Assembly (NCBI GenBank): GCA_964437425.1
Contig: CAYTGO010000091.1
Span: 1 to 9,374, forward strand
Source of the DNA: Scalindua sp964437425
Lineage (GTDB): Bacteria > Planctomycetota > Brocadiia > Brocadiales > Scalinduaceae
DNA length: 9,374 nucleotides
Direction of reading: 5' to 3'
Each line of letters opens with the position of its first letter. Position 1 is the first letter of the stretch. Positions 1 through 7,087 of the stretch are shown one piece after another. The notes below the pieces were generated by a model. It searched no databases. It was not told where the DNA came from and saw only the letters and a list, made by a program, of their open reading frames with translations. The position numbers and the translations under genes were made by a program.

Positions 1-1
1 G

Positions 2-115
2 AAACTTCAGAATTTACTGAGCGTAGCAATGGAAGCAGGAACAGACCTGGAAAATGTTGAATATGTAGACGTTAGATGGAAAACACCTCTAGCTAAACAA
101 ATAAGTATTCGCTAG
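2..115 (+). CDS. C-terminal end of a protein, possibly FtsQ-like (partial)
   Basis: An open frame enters from the left edge and ends at TAG (113-115), giving 37 residues that include the stretch LENVEYVDVRWKTPLAKQ. The pattern of a hydrophobic residue followed by YVDVRW resembles the C-terminal strand of the cell-division protein FtsQ, where an IDLRF/VDLRY type motif precedes a short variable tail. FtsQ is an inner-membrane divisome protein with a periplasmic POTRA domain. Only the tail is visible, so the assignment rests on one short motif and could be wrong. The stop codon sits at the start of a repeat shared with the flank of the tRNA-Glu gene, so the last few codons may lie inside repeated DNA. 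Confidence 0.45.
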   Translation, partial: KLQNLLSVAMEAGTDLENVEYVDVRWKTPLAKQISIR

Positions 116-158
116 GCAACTGTACTCTGTTTTGTCTGCTGAAGTAATATACTCCCAA
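111..158 (+). repeat. Direct repeat copy 1, related to the 3' flank of tRNA-Glu
   Basis: These 48 bases match 2332-2380 at about 82% (roughly nine differences including one gap). Shared runs include CTCTGTTTTG and GAAGTAATATAC. In the second copy the match runs directly into the 3' end of the intact tRNA-Glu gene. In this copy the sequence after 158 only faintly resembles a tRNA T-arm (TTTGAATC, then GTCATG), so it may be a decayed tRNA remnant. Both copies have the same orientation and bracket the duplicated membrane genes and the pilin pseudogene. Confidence 0.6.
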
Positions 159-481
159 CAGTTTCTGGTTTGAATCAAGTCATGAGGGAGCTTGAAAGCA
201 TCTTTAAGTTTAGGGGATTATTGCAGGTTTTCTAAGTGAGTAACGGAGTTCTGACTAGCTTATGGAACAAGTTTGGAATACTGACAAGGGAGGGCGGCAG
301 GGTGGGGAGATCGGCATTCCTTCCGCTTCCAAGTCACCTGCACTAGGATACTTTTAATTTTTCAGTATATAGCGGCTACCGTATTGTTTTTCTGAAAGTT
401 GAGGTATAGCAGATTGGCTCGTCCATCTAAATACACGCATTTTTGTTAACTAAGGCAAACCCTGCTTTTGTTAGTGTGCCA
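116..481. other. Intergenic stretch with no gene seen
   Basis: After the repeat at 111-158 I find no convincing coding frame, RNA gene or terminator up to the 3' end of the first membrane-protein gene. A G-rich patch lies near 287-310. The 797-bp tandem repeat begins near 421, so bases 421-481 are the downstream flank of membrane gene copy A and are duplicated at 1222-1278. Confidence 0.5.
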
Positions 482-1187
482 CTAATTCTGCTCTCTGCCT
501 TTTCCCACCAAAAAGAATAGAGACATTATCGAAAGGAAAAGGAAGAACCCTCCCAATGACTCAAGACTTTCCTCTATGCATGAAGAATAAGGAGGCCATT
601 CTGTTTCTGTGAAGGGCCTGGCCAGGTATTTCACAAGGCCAATGTTCAGAAAGAGTGAAAGTGCATAACAGAAAAACCCCATGCCTACATAGGACAGGGT
701 CCATCTGGATTCATAAAGCAATGTCAGTTTTTCAGGTTTCAGGTGGGCATAAACAATTAACAGTAGTATTCCCCCGAAAAAAACAGTTGAGCAGCCTTGC
801 CCTGCTATCTCCCTTAACAAGGCAAAGGCACAGAGACCTCCTAATAAAGTAAAGGTGGTCTTACGGTATTCTGTTCTCCCTAGAAATCCCAAAAAAACAC
901 ATAAACCCAATATGGCAGGATGTGCTATTTCAAATAGATCTTTCCAGCGTCTGGTTTGATCCCAGATCATCCATTTTCCATCTACCCTGGTTTCAATTAA
1001 TCGTTCATCAAGAACAAGAGACATCAGCAGGACAAAAAGGAAAGGAATGAGAAGCAAGGGCCAAATGAAATCTTTTAAAAACCAGATCCAGACATATTTT
1101 GGAAAGAACAGAAGATTTTTAATTTTTCCTGAAGAAAAGTTTTCAGACACTTGATTATCCTCTATTAGAAATCCGGAATTTATCATA
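421..1187. repeat. Tandem duplication, copy A
   Basis: This block and 1222-1985 are the same sequence offset by 797 bases. The offset is constant at three checked points: 429/1226, 591/1388 and 1154/1951, so there is no net insertion or deletion along most of the length. The unit holds one complete membrane-protein gene, its ribosome binding site and about 60 bases of downstream sequence. Similarity fades at the left just before GTCCA (421 and 1222) and at the right near 1187/1985. This looks like an unequal-crossover type tandem duplication old enough to have accumulated differences. Confidence 0.9.
482..1150 (-). CDS. Six-helix membrane protein of unknown function, copy A
   Basis: The product is 222 residues. 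I place the start at GTG 1148-1150 because AGAGG sits eight bases upstream and the same arrangement starts copy B, where an in-frame TAA directly precedes the GTG. A longer reading from ATG at 1237 would enter sequence outside the conserved unit. Predicted membrane segments are at about residues 22-47, 77-91, 99-114, 120-136, 150-172 and 199-216. Conserved-looking features are RRWKDLFEI near 67-75, GRTEYRK near 91-97 and ALLREIAGQG near 110-119. I do not recognise the family and see no catalytic motif. It lies downstream of copy B on the same strand, 128 bases away, so the two may be co-transcribed. It is about 87% identical to copy B. Confidence 0.8.
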   Translation of the reverse strand: MSENFSSGKIKNLLFFPKYVWIWFLKDFIWPLLLIPFLFVLLMSLVLDERLIETRVDGKWMIWDQTRRWKDLFEIAHPAILGLCVFLGFLGRTEYRKTTFTLLGGLCAFALLREIAGQGCSTVFFGGILLLIVYAHLKPEKLTLLYESRWTLSYVGMGFFCYALSLFLNIGLVKYLARPFTETEWPPYSSCIEESLESLGGFFLFLSIMSLFFLVGKGREQN

Positions 1188-1221
1188 CAATCAGGTGGTA
1201 AATATAAGAAGCTGCTACTTT

Positions 1222-1985
1222 GTCCAAATACACGCACTTTTGTTAACTAAGGCAAACCCTGCTTTTGTTAGTGTACTACTAATTCTGCTCTCTGCCTTTT
1301 CCCACCAAAAAGAATAGAGACATTATCGAAAGGAAAAGGAAGAATCCTCCCAATGACTCAAGGCTCTCTTCTATGCTTGAAGAATAAGGAGGCCATTTTG
1401 TTTCTGTAAAGGGCCTGGCCAGGTATTTCACAAGGCCCATGTCCAGAATGTGTGAAAGTGCATAACAGAAAATCCCCATTCCTACAAAGGACAGTGTCCA
1501 TCTGGATTCATAAAGCAATGTCAGTTTTTCAGGTTTCAGATGGGCATAAACAATTAACAGTAGTATTCCCCCAAAAAAAACAGTTGACCAGCCTTGTCCT
1601 GCTATCTCCCTTAACAAGGCAAAGGCACAGAGACTTCCTAATAAAGTAAAGGTGGTCTTGCGGTATTCTGTTCTTCCTAGAAATCCCAAAAAAACACATA
1701 AACCCAATATGGCAGGATGTACTATTTCAAATAGATCTTTCCAACGTCTGGTTCGGTCCCAGGTCATCCAGGCTCCATTCACATTGTTTCCAAAGAATTT
1801 TTCATCAAAAATGAAATACATCAGCAGAGCAAAAAGGAAAGGGATGAGAAGCAAGGGCCAAATGAAATCTTTTAAAAACCAGATCCAGACATATTTTGGA
1901 AAGAACAGAAGATTTTTAATTCTTCTTGAAGAAAAGTTTTCAGACACTTAATTATCCTCTATTAGAAATCCGGAATTTATCATTC
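1222..1985. repeat. Tandem duplication, copy B
   Basis: This is the second unit of the 797-bp period duplication and contains membrane gene copy B with the same ribosome binding site and downstream flank as copy A. It starts with GTCCA and fades near 1985, just after the shared stretch around GAAATCCGGAATTTATCAT. Both units keep an intact reading frame, which argues that both products are, or recently were, under selection. Confidence 0.9.
1279..1947 (-). CDS. Six-helix membrane protein of unknown function, copy B
   Basis: The product is 222 residues from GTG 1945-1947, with AGAGG eight bases upstream. An in-frame TAA immediately before the GTG excludes an upstream start. The six predicted membrane segments match those of copy A. 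By my count the two proteins differ at 28 of 222 positions. Twelve of these differences fall in residues 44-59, the end of helix 1 and the following loop, while long segments such as residues 10-39 and 121-153 are identical. The family is not recognised. An integral membrane role is clear, and anything beyond that would be guesswork. It is the upstream gene of the pair. Confidence 0.8.
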   Translation of the reverse strand: MSENFSSRRIKNLLFFPKYVWIWFLKDFIWPLLLIPFLFALLMYFIFDEKFFGNNVNGAWMTWDRTRRWKDLFEIVHPAILGLCVFLGFLGRTEYRKTTFTLLGSLCAFALLREIAGQGWSTVFFGGILLLIVYAHLKPEKLTLLYESRWTLSFVGMGIFCYALSHILDMGLVKYLARPFTETKWPPYSSSIEESLESLGGFFLFLSIMSLFFLVGKGREQN

Positions 1986-2220
1986 AATCCGGTTAAATTT
2001 TTATATTTGAGAATGTAGTAGAAAATCTACCAAGATTCAAGAATTTTCTTAACTTTACTGTCCTTCATAATATGATGAGAAGCGTAAATGGGGCATTTGA
2101 AAAATAACGGCGACGTTTCAACAATAACTTATGATTCTGCTTCTTTCCTGCTGTGCACAGTATAGTCCTGCTGAGTGCATTTGAGTTGACTGCAAATTGA
2201 CTAAAGTATATTAGAGGGTA
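1986..2220. other. Intergenic stretch upstream of membrane copy B and the pilin relic
   Basis: No gene or structured RNA is evident. The stretch should hold the minus-strand promoter for the membrane gene pair and the old promoter of the pilin relic. I do not see a promoter strong enough to call. Two TTGACT hexamers occur close together just upstream of the pilin relic, near 2185-2205. Confidence 0.3.
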
Positions 2221-2328
2221 ATGTAGTGGTTAGTTAAGATCGTAAAGGAAGAGGAAGGTACAACGGTAGTCGGATACGCTATCATGGCTGGTGTTATTCT
2301 TTTTGGAGGTAAGATGAAAAATACTTGA
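2221..2328 (+). pseudogene. Decayed Flp/Fap-type pilin gene
   Basis: Reading from ATG 2221, preceded by AGAGG, the second codon is TAG. The frame then continues with WLVKIVKEEEGTTVVGYAIM, AGVILFGGKMKNT and TGA at 2326-2328. The KEEEG/TTVVGYAIMAG pattern matches the prepilin cleavage region of Flp pilins (typically DEEGATAxEYA) of Tad/type IVb pili. The canonical glutamate five residues after the cleavage site is glycine here, and about nine residues of the hydrophobic helix appear missing before the GGK segment. The early stop, the lost glutamate and the short helix together argue for a dead gene. No other tad gene is visible in the window. Confidence 0.6.
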
Positions 2329-2331
2329 TGC

Positions 2332-2380
2332 GCTTAGGTAACTGCGCTCTGTTTTGCTTACCGAAGTAATATACCCCCAA
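2332..2380 (+). repeat. Direct repeat copy 2, running into the tRNA-Glu 3' end
   Basis: These 49 bases match 111-158 at about 82%. The last nine bases are the 3' end of the minus-strand tRNA-Glu gene, so the repeat consists mainly of sequence just downstream of the tRNA. The arrangement resembles either an old duplication of a tRNA 3' flank or the eroded ends of an element once inserted there. Confidence 0.6.
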
Positions 2381-2446
2381 GGGGATTTGAACCCCTGTCT
2401 CATGGCTGAGAACCATGTGTCCTGGGCCTGGCTAGACGATGGGGGC
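2372..2446 (-). tRNA. tRNA-Glu (anticodon CTC)
   Basis: The minus strand folds as a complete cloverleaf. The acceptor stem GCCCCCA pairs with TGGGGGT (G1 opposite T72), the D-arm starts GTC and closes GAC, and the anticodon stem CATGG/CCATG encloses loop TTCTCAG with anticodon CTC. A short variable loop follows, then T-arm AGGGG-TTCAAAT-CCCCT. The CCA tail is not encoded. Anticodon CTC reads the glutamate codon GAG. The gene lies between the 3' end of pruA and the pilin relic. Confidence 0.93.
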
Positions 2447-2559
2447 GTACATTACTTTAGTTTTACTGAAATTTGTAGATTAGAAATTTAACAGAATTGA
2501 ATTCAAGTTTCAATCTAAAAGTCATTAATGTCACGATGGCACAAAATAAGCAGGATGTT

Positions 2560-4194
2560 CTACTCTTCAGCCATAAATGGATACCTATAGTCCATTGAAG
2601 GAACAAATGTTTCTTTAATGGTCCGAGGGCTTACCCAGCGGATCATATTGAGAATACTGCCGGCTTTATCGTTGGTTCCACTTGCACGGCTGCCTCCAAA
2701 AGGCTGCTGACCTACAACTGCCCCCGTCGGTTTGTCATTGATGTAGAAATTACCTGCCGCATTAACAAGGATTTTTTCGGCCATCCTGATTGCATCCCTG
2801 TTTCTGGAGAGAATTGAACCGGTTAAGGCATAAGGAGATGTTTCATTACACAAGTGAAGTGTCTCCTCAAATTTGTCATCCTCATAAACATATACAGTAA
2901 TGACAGGTCCAAAAATCTCCTCTTCCATCGTACGAAAATGAGGGTTGGTAGTGACGGCAATTGTTGGTTCGATAAAGTATCCTTTGCTGCTGTCATAGTT
3001 TCCGCCGCATACGATCTCTGCTTCATTGCTCTCTTTAATAAAATCAATGTATTTAGTGATTTTGTTAAAGGCCGTTTCGTCAATTACCGCATTAATAAAA
3101 TTAGTGAAATTCTCAACGTCACCCATCTTCACAGTCTTCATCTCTTCAAGCATGTAATCCTTTAAATCAGTCCATAGACTACGTGGGATATAAGCGCGGG
3201 ATGCTGCGGAGCATTTCTGGCCCTGGTATTCAAATGCACCTCTTATCAACGCAATTCCCAATTCGACTATGCCTGTATCTTTGTGGACAAAAACAAAATC
3301 CTTGCCACCAGTCTCGCCCACTATGCGCGGATAGCATTTGTAATTCTTTATATTATTACCCACAGTCTGCCACATATTCTGGAAAGTAGCAGTGCTTCCG
3401 GTAAAATGGACACCGGCAAGGTCAGGAGAGCTCATAATAACCGGGCCGATTTCACTACCGGTTCCGGGGATAAAATTGATTACTCCATCCGGAACACCCG
3501 CTTCCTGGAAAAGCTTCATTACATAATAGGAGGAATAGGTTGAGTTTGATGCCGGTTTCCATAGAGCTACATTTCCCATCATGGCAGGAGCGGATGGTAG
3601 ATTGCCGGCAATAGAAGTAAAATTGAATGGTGTTGCGGCAAAGATGAAACCCTCAAGTGGACGGTATTCAAGTCTGTTCCAGATGCCTGTGGGTGAGATT
3701 GGCGGCTGCTGCTCGTAAATGGTATTTGCATAGAAAGCGTTAAAGCGAAAAAAATCAATTAACTCACATGCGGCGTCTACTTCTGCCTGAAAGACATTTT
3801 TGCTCTGGCTCAACATACTGGCGGCATTCAGTAATGAACGTTGAGGGCCTGCAAGAATATCTGCTGCCCTGAGAAAAATTGAAGCACGATCCTGCCAATC
3901 CATTTCTGCCCACTGCTTCTGCGCCTTAAGGGCGGTTTCAATGGCCATTTGTACTTCCTTCTCGCCCGCCTTGTGATATGTGCCAATAACAGTTCCATGG
4001 TCATGAGGAAGTATACATTTCCCCATGTTTCCTGTTTTTATCTCTTTGCCTCCAATAATAATGGGTATCTCTATCTGTTGGTTCTTTAACTCTTGCAACC
4101 TGGCTTTGATTTCATCACGTTCAGGTGTGCAGGGAGCATAACTCTTGATTGGTTCGTTGGAAGGTAAGTTCAGGCTTGGTTTTGAATTTGCCAT
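2560..4194 (-). CDS. pruA: 1-pyrroline-5-carboxylate (glutamate semialdehyde) dehydrogenase
   Basis: The 544-residue product is a stand-alone NAD-dependent P5C dehydrogenase that oxidises glutamate gamma-semialdehyde to glutamate, the last step of proline degradation, and also handles semialdehyde from arginine/ornithine breakdown. It shows the aldehyde dehydrogenase core: TPFNFTSIAGN near 188-198 (catalytic-site Asn 191), GNVALWKPA near 207-215, GETGGKD around Glu 294, GQKCSA with the nucleophile Cys 328, EEIFGPV near 425-431 and the late signature QQPFGGSRASGTNDKAG near 496-512. The length of about 540 fits the monofunctional type without a fused proline dehydrogenase domain. AAGGA lies seven bases before ATG 4192-4194. 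It is divergent from aguB across a 160-base intergenic region. No proline dehydrogenase gene is in the window. Confidence 0.96.
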   Translation of the reverse strand: MANSKPSLNLPSNEPIKSYAPCTPERDEIKARLQELKNQQIEIPIIIGGKEIKTGNMGKCILPHDHGTVIGTYHKAGEKEVQMAIETALKAQKQWAEMDWQDRASIFLRAADILAGPQRSLLNAASMLSQSKNVFQAEVDAACELIDFFRFNAFYANTIYEQQPPISPTGIWNRLEYRPLEGFIFAATPFNFTSIAGNLPSAPAMMGNVALWKPASNSTYSSYYVMKLFQEAGVPDGVINFIPGTGSEIGPVIMSSPDLAGVHFTGSTATFQNMWQTVGNNIKNYKCYPRIVGETGGKDFVFVHKDTGIVELGIALIRGAFEYQGQKCSAASRAYIPRSLWTDLKDYMLEEMKTVKMGDVENFTNFINAVIDETAFNKITKYIDFIKESNEAEIVCGGNYDSSKGYFIEPTIAVTTNPHFRTMEEEIFGPVITVYVYEDDKFEETLHLCNETSPYALTGSILSRNRDAIRMAEKILVNAAGNFYINDKPTGAVVGQQPFGGSRASGTNDKAGSILNMIRWVSPRTIKETFVPSMDYRYPFMAEE

Positions 4195-4354
4195 ATCAAC
4201 ATCCTTAATAAAAGTTAATATATTGATAGGATTAATTGTCTTCTCAGTCAGAGAGATTAAGATAATATCTCGAAATTTGACTGTTTGTGGAAAAATATAA
4301 TTAATGTATATTATAACAAAATGGTTTGATTGATTAAGTATTATTTTAGAGACA
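4195..4354. promoter_or_regulatory. Divergent promoter region between pruA and aguB
   Basis: This AT-rich 160-base spacer must serve both the minus-strand pruA and plus-strand aguB units. Plus-strand candidates are TTGTGG at 4285-4290 with TATATT at 4307-4312 (16-base spacer). TTGACT at 4277-4282 and TATAAT at 4296-4301 are also present, but they are only 13 bases apart and so are not a good pair. No operator dyad or riboswitch fold is obvious. The call rests mainly on the gene arrangement. Confidence 0.4.
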
Positions 4355-5233
4355 ATGCAGAAGGAAAAACCTTACACAATAGCACTGATACAGATGGAGT
4401 GTCAGGGAACCAGGGATGAGAATCTGGAACGTGCCAGGCAACGTGTCGTCGAAGCAGCTGAGCATAGAGCCGGGTTGATATGCCTTCCTGAGCTTTTCTG
4501 TTCAATCTATTTCTGCCAGCAGGAAGATCCTCGTTTTTTTGAGTTGGCCGAACCGATCCCCGGTTATACAACTGATTACTTTTCGCAATTATCAAAGACC
4601 GTAGATAGCGTCCTGGTGGTTCCGGTTTTTGAGAGAAGTATGACAGGTGTATATTACAACAGCCTGGTTGTGATCAACCCGGATGGTGCGATAGTAGGAA
4701 AGTATAGGAAAATGCATATCCCGAATGATCCACAGTTTCAGGAAAAATTCTATTTCACTCCCGGCGATCTTGGGTTTCAGGCTATTAAAACTGCTGCCGG
4801 GAAAATAGGGCCTATGATCTGCTGGGATCAGTGGTTTCCGGAAGCGGCCCGCTCGTGTGCGCTAGACGGAGCTAATGTATTGATATATCCTACGGCAATC
4901 GGCTGGCTTCCCGGAGAGAAGGAAAGGGATGGTAAAGTATATCTTGACTCCTGGAAAACAGTTCAGCGAGGTCACGCGATTGCCAATGGAATTTATACGG
5001 CAACAGTTAATCGGGTTGGTATAGAACCTAACCAGGCCGGAGATTCCGAGATAGAATTCTGGGGGCACTCTTTTATAGCTGATCCCCGGGGTCACATCAT
5101 TGCCGAAGCATCCGGAACGTACGAGGAGACAATCTACGGAAGTATCGAACCGCAACTTATAACAGAAACACGCCAGACATGGCCTTTCTTCAGGGATCGA
5201 CGTGTTGACGCGTATCATGGGACTTCCGAATAA
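4355..5233 (+). CDS. aguB: N-carbamoylputrescine amidase
   Basis: This 292-residue carbon-nitrogen hydrolase of the nitrilase superfamily hydrolyses N-carbamoylputrescine to putrescine, ammonia and carbon dioxide in the cytoplasm. The catalytic triad is visible: Glu 46 in LICLPELFCS, Lys 119 in YRKMHIPNDP and Cys 156 in GPMICWDQWFPEAAR. CWDQWFPE and the later FWGHSFIADPRG are typical of the N-carbamoylputrescine amidase branch rather than general amidases, and the length fits. The start at ATG 4355 has only a weak AGAGA in front. The next gene is agmatine deiminase, 26 bases downstream, which supports the assignment because the two enzymes act in succession. Confidence 0.95.
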   Translation: MQKEKPYTIALIQMECQGTRDENLERARQRVVEAAEHRAGLICLPELFCSIYFCQQEDPRFFELAEPIPGYTTDYFSQLSKTVDSVLVVPVFERSMTGVYYNSLVVINPDGAIVGKYRKMHIPNDPQFQEKFYFTPGDLGFQAIKTAAGKIGPMICWDQWFPEAARSCALDGANVLIYPTAIGWLPGEKERDGKVYLDSWKTVQRGHAIANGIYTATVNRVGIEPNQAGDSEIEFWGHSFIADPRGHIIAEASGTYEETIYGSIEPQLITETRQTWPFFRDRRVDAYHGTSE

Positions 5234-5259
5234 TTTATTGATTCCTGGCACACCTTGAA

Positions 5260-6321
5260 ATGTACAAAACAAACTCAATTCGTTATCGTATGCCTGCTGA
5301 ATGGGAGCCACATAAAGCAACATGGCTGACCTGGCCACATAACCCAACAGACTGGCCTGGGAAGATGTCCTCTGTGCAAAGAACATATGCAGCGCTGGCT
5401 CAAAGACTTTCTGCTGCTGAAGAGGTTAGCATCCTTGTAAATTCTGAGAGACATGAGATGAGGGCAAGAAGATACCTCAAACAAGCCCGGGCAGATCTGG
5501 CAAATATTCATTTCCATCACATATCTACTAATAGGAGCTGGATTCGTGATTATGGGCCGGTGTTCGTATCTGACAACCGGACTAAGAATAAACTCAAGAG
5601 GATCATGCGTTTTAGGTTCAATGGCTGGGCCCGCTATCCTGCTCACCAAAAGGACGATAGTGTTCCATTAGAACTGGCTCATCGGTTGAACATCAAGATG
5701 ATCTCCGCAAAGTGGGAAAAGGTACCGCTGGTTTTAGAAGGAGGGAGTATTGATGTGAACGGGTTCGGCACATTGATCACAACGGAGGAGTGTCTGCTTG
5801 ACCGGCATAAACAGCCACGCAATCCGGGCATCACCAAAAGCGCTTTGGAGAAGTTGTTCATGGAATACCTTGGCATCACCAATGTTATCTGGTTGAATAA
5901 GGGAATTGAGGGGGATGATACACATGGGCATGTGGATGACATCTGTCGTTTTGTTGACAGACGAACGATGGTGCTGGCAATGGAGACCAACTCATCTGAT
6001 TTGAATACTTCCATTCTGGTTGAAAACCAGGAACGTTTGAAGCAGGTAAAATTGGAGAATGGATCAAAGCCGACAGTGGTAACGCTTCCCATGCCGAGTC
6101 AGATCTATTTCAAAAAATGGAGACTACCGGCAAGTTATGCAAATTTCTATATTGCTAACAAGATAGTCCTGGTCCCCACATTCAATGACCCTGCCGACAG
6201 GAAAGCGCTTGGTATCCTGTCGGACCTCTTTCCTGCTCGTGATGTGATCGGTATTAATGCGATAGATCTTCTTATTGGATTGGGAGGGCTCCACTGCATA
6301 ACACTCCAGGAACCTGTTTAG
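5260..6321 (+). CDS. aguA: Agmatine deiminase
   Basis: The 353-residue protein belongs to the peptidyl-arginine-deiminase-type guanidino-modifying enzymes and converts agmatine to N-carbamoylputrescine plus ammonia, the step before AguB. It opens with MPAEWEPHKATWLTWPHNP (from residue 11), followed by NRSWIRDYGPVFV (91-103, Asp 97), FRFNGW (118-123), LEGGSIDVNG (159-168) and GDDTHGHVDD (218-227, with His 224 and Asp 226). It ends with GGLHCIT, placing the nucleophile Cys 346 near the C-terminus as expected. The start ATG 5260 lacks a clear Shine-Dalgarno. A later start at the MPAEW methionine (5290) would remove ten residues but has no better signal. It is co-oriented with aguB in a putrescine-forming operon. 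The arginine decarboxylase that would supply agmatine is not in the window. Confidence 0.95.
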   Translation: MYKTNSIRYRMPAEWEPHKATWLTWPHNPTDWPGKMSSVQRTYAALAQRLSAAEEVSILVNSERHEMRARRYLKQARADLANIHFHHISTNRSWIRDYGPVFVSDNRTKNKLKRIMRFRFNGWARYPAHQKDDSVPLELAHRLNIKMISAKWEKVPLVLEGGSIDVNGFGTLITTEECLLDRHKQPRNPGITKSALEKLFMEYLGITNVIWLNKGIEGDDTHGHVDDICRFVDRRTMVLAMETNSSDLNTSILVENQERLKQVKLENGSKPTVVTLPMPSQIYFKKWRLPASYANFYIANKIVLVPTFNDPADRKALGILSDLFPARDVIGINAIDLLIGLGGLHCITLQEPV

Positions 6322-6371
6322 GTATATAACACTAATCAATGAAACTCAAATGATATTGAAAAAAAGGAACT

Positions 6372-6629
6372 ATGAAGAGAATTATAATAATAATTAGTAT
6401 CTTTCTGCTTATGGCTGGTTGTACGGATAACAGTTCAAACGAAGCGCTGGAGAAAGAGGTTACAGAGATGATGGGCTCTGAGTCTGTAGAGGAATTTATA
6501 GATCGAACTGTAGAGGAGGCGATGAAACAGATATTAAGTGGAACAGAGAAAGAAGATGTATTAAGTGAATCAAGAAAGAGAAAGATCCGGGAAATGGCGA
6601 AACAGGCAATAGAAGAACATAGAAAATAA
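6372..6629 (+). CDS. Small predicted lipoprotein
   Basis: The 85-residue product begins with Lys-Arg and a run of isoleucines, then LLMAGC with the lipidation cysteine at residue 17, a good type II signal peptide. The mature part of about 69 residues is highly charged and probably helical (for example EEFIDRTVEEAMKQIL and KRKIREMAKQAIEEHRK). AAGGA precedes the ATG at 6372. It lies 50 bases after aguA on the same strand and may be read from the same transcript. No family is recognised, and a link to polyamine metabolism is not implied. Confidence 0.75.
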   Translation: MKRIIIIISIFLLMAGCTDNSSNEALEKEVTEMMGSESVEEFIDRTVEEAMKQILSGTEKEDVLSESRKRKIREMAKQAIEEHRK

Positions 6630-6698
6630 TGTGTTGAGCGCGTTTGATAGAAAAGAGGATTTTTGGAGTACTTCTAAATTGTCGTAAGTCTTTGGGAG

Positions 6699-6750
6699 AG
6701 AAAAAATTGGGGTACCAGGATTCGAACCCGGACAAATTGAACCAGAATCA
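6699..6750 (-). repeat. att-like direct repeat, truncated tRNA-Gln 3' fragment
   Basis: Bases 6707-6750 are identical to the last 44 nucleotides of the tRNA-Gln at 9222-9292, from within the anticodon stem to the 3' end, plus eight identical downstream bases (6699-6706). Identity stops sharply at 6698/9213 and 6751/9266. The 5' half of the tRNA (acceptor 5' strand and D-arm) is absent, so this copy cannot make a tRNA. The breakpoint near the anticodon stem is typical of tRNA-borne attachment cores. Confidence 0.9.
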
Positions 6751-7087
6751 TAAAAAGGGTATTTTTGACATTATTCATAACTGCCTGATTTAGTGTCTGT
6801 TATGTCGCTATCATATTACTGGCATGGCTTATGAATTTAATTTTTTCCTGTTGAATCCTGTGGCGTCCTGTCTGTTACGATGGGCTTGACTACGTTTTGA
6901 CTACAGTAAATTTCAAGCCTTCACCTCCAATAGTTTCTTCTTGATTTTGGTAAGTACTTGAGTATTATAAACCTCAGAACCCATACAATCTACTAGTTTT
7001 CATTCCACATAGATATATTCCATCAGATGATGGATATGCTTTTCATAAATAAGTTCGTTTCTCCAGAGATGTAATACATTAACTATC
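6751..7087. other. Left end of the island: non-coding with coding fossils
   Basis: Between the truncated tRNA and the 381-residue gene there is no intact gene. The minus strand holds a 64-codon frame interrupted by one TGA (6913-7104) and, just downstream in another frame, a 28-codon stretch ending at 6837. Both look like gene remnants. The rest, 6751-6836, shows nothing recognisable. Confidence 0.5.
6837..6920 (-). pseudogene. Possible remnant of a protein C-terminus
   Basis: A minus-strand frame of 27 residues plus stop (RLEIYCSQNVVKPIVTDRTP, continuing to TAA at 6837-6839) follows the TGA at 6921. Its polar tail and its position, ending 86 bases from the truncated tRNA, are where an integrase gene commonly ends in tRNA islands. 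I cannot show homology to an integrase; this is positional inference only. Confidence 0.2.

Noticed and set aside
655..852. Plus-strand 65-codon frame, with a paralogue at 1452-1649
   Set aside because: Both lie antisense within the duplicated membrane genes and are similar only because the DNA is duplicated. The minus-strand frames have a ribosome binding site and clear membrane helices.
1151..1237. N-terminal extension of membrane gene copy A to ATG 1237
   Set aside because: The extension is open only because CAA replaces the TAA seen in copy B. The GTG at 1148-1150 with AGAGG is shared by both copies and fits better.
421..1985. Insertion sequence as the source of the duplication
   Set aside because: The unit has no transposase, no terminal inverted repeats and no target duplication that I can see. 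A simple tandem duplication explains it.
2854..3543. Several plus-strand frames opposite pruA
   Set aside because: They overlap the core motifs of a clear aldehyde dehydrogenase gene and show no recognisable protein features of their own.
4277..4301. TTGACT plus TATAAT as the aguB promoter
   Set aside because: The 13-base spacing is too short for a sigma70 promoter.
4341..4595. Minus-strand frame over the 5' end of aguB
   Set aside because: It is a shadow of a well-supported gene, with basic low-quality translation.
6496..6735. Minus-strand frame beginning MSGFESWYPNFF, matched by one at 8963-9250
   Set aside because: The shared start is a translation of the repeated tRNA-Gln 3' half, not a conserved protein N-terminus.
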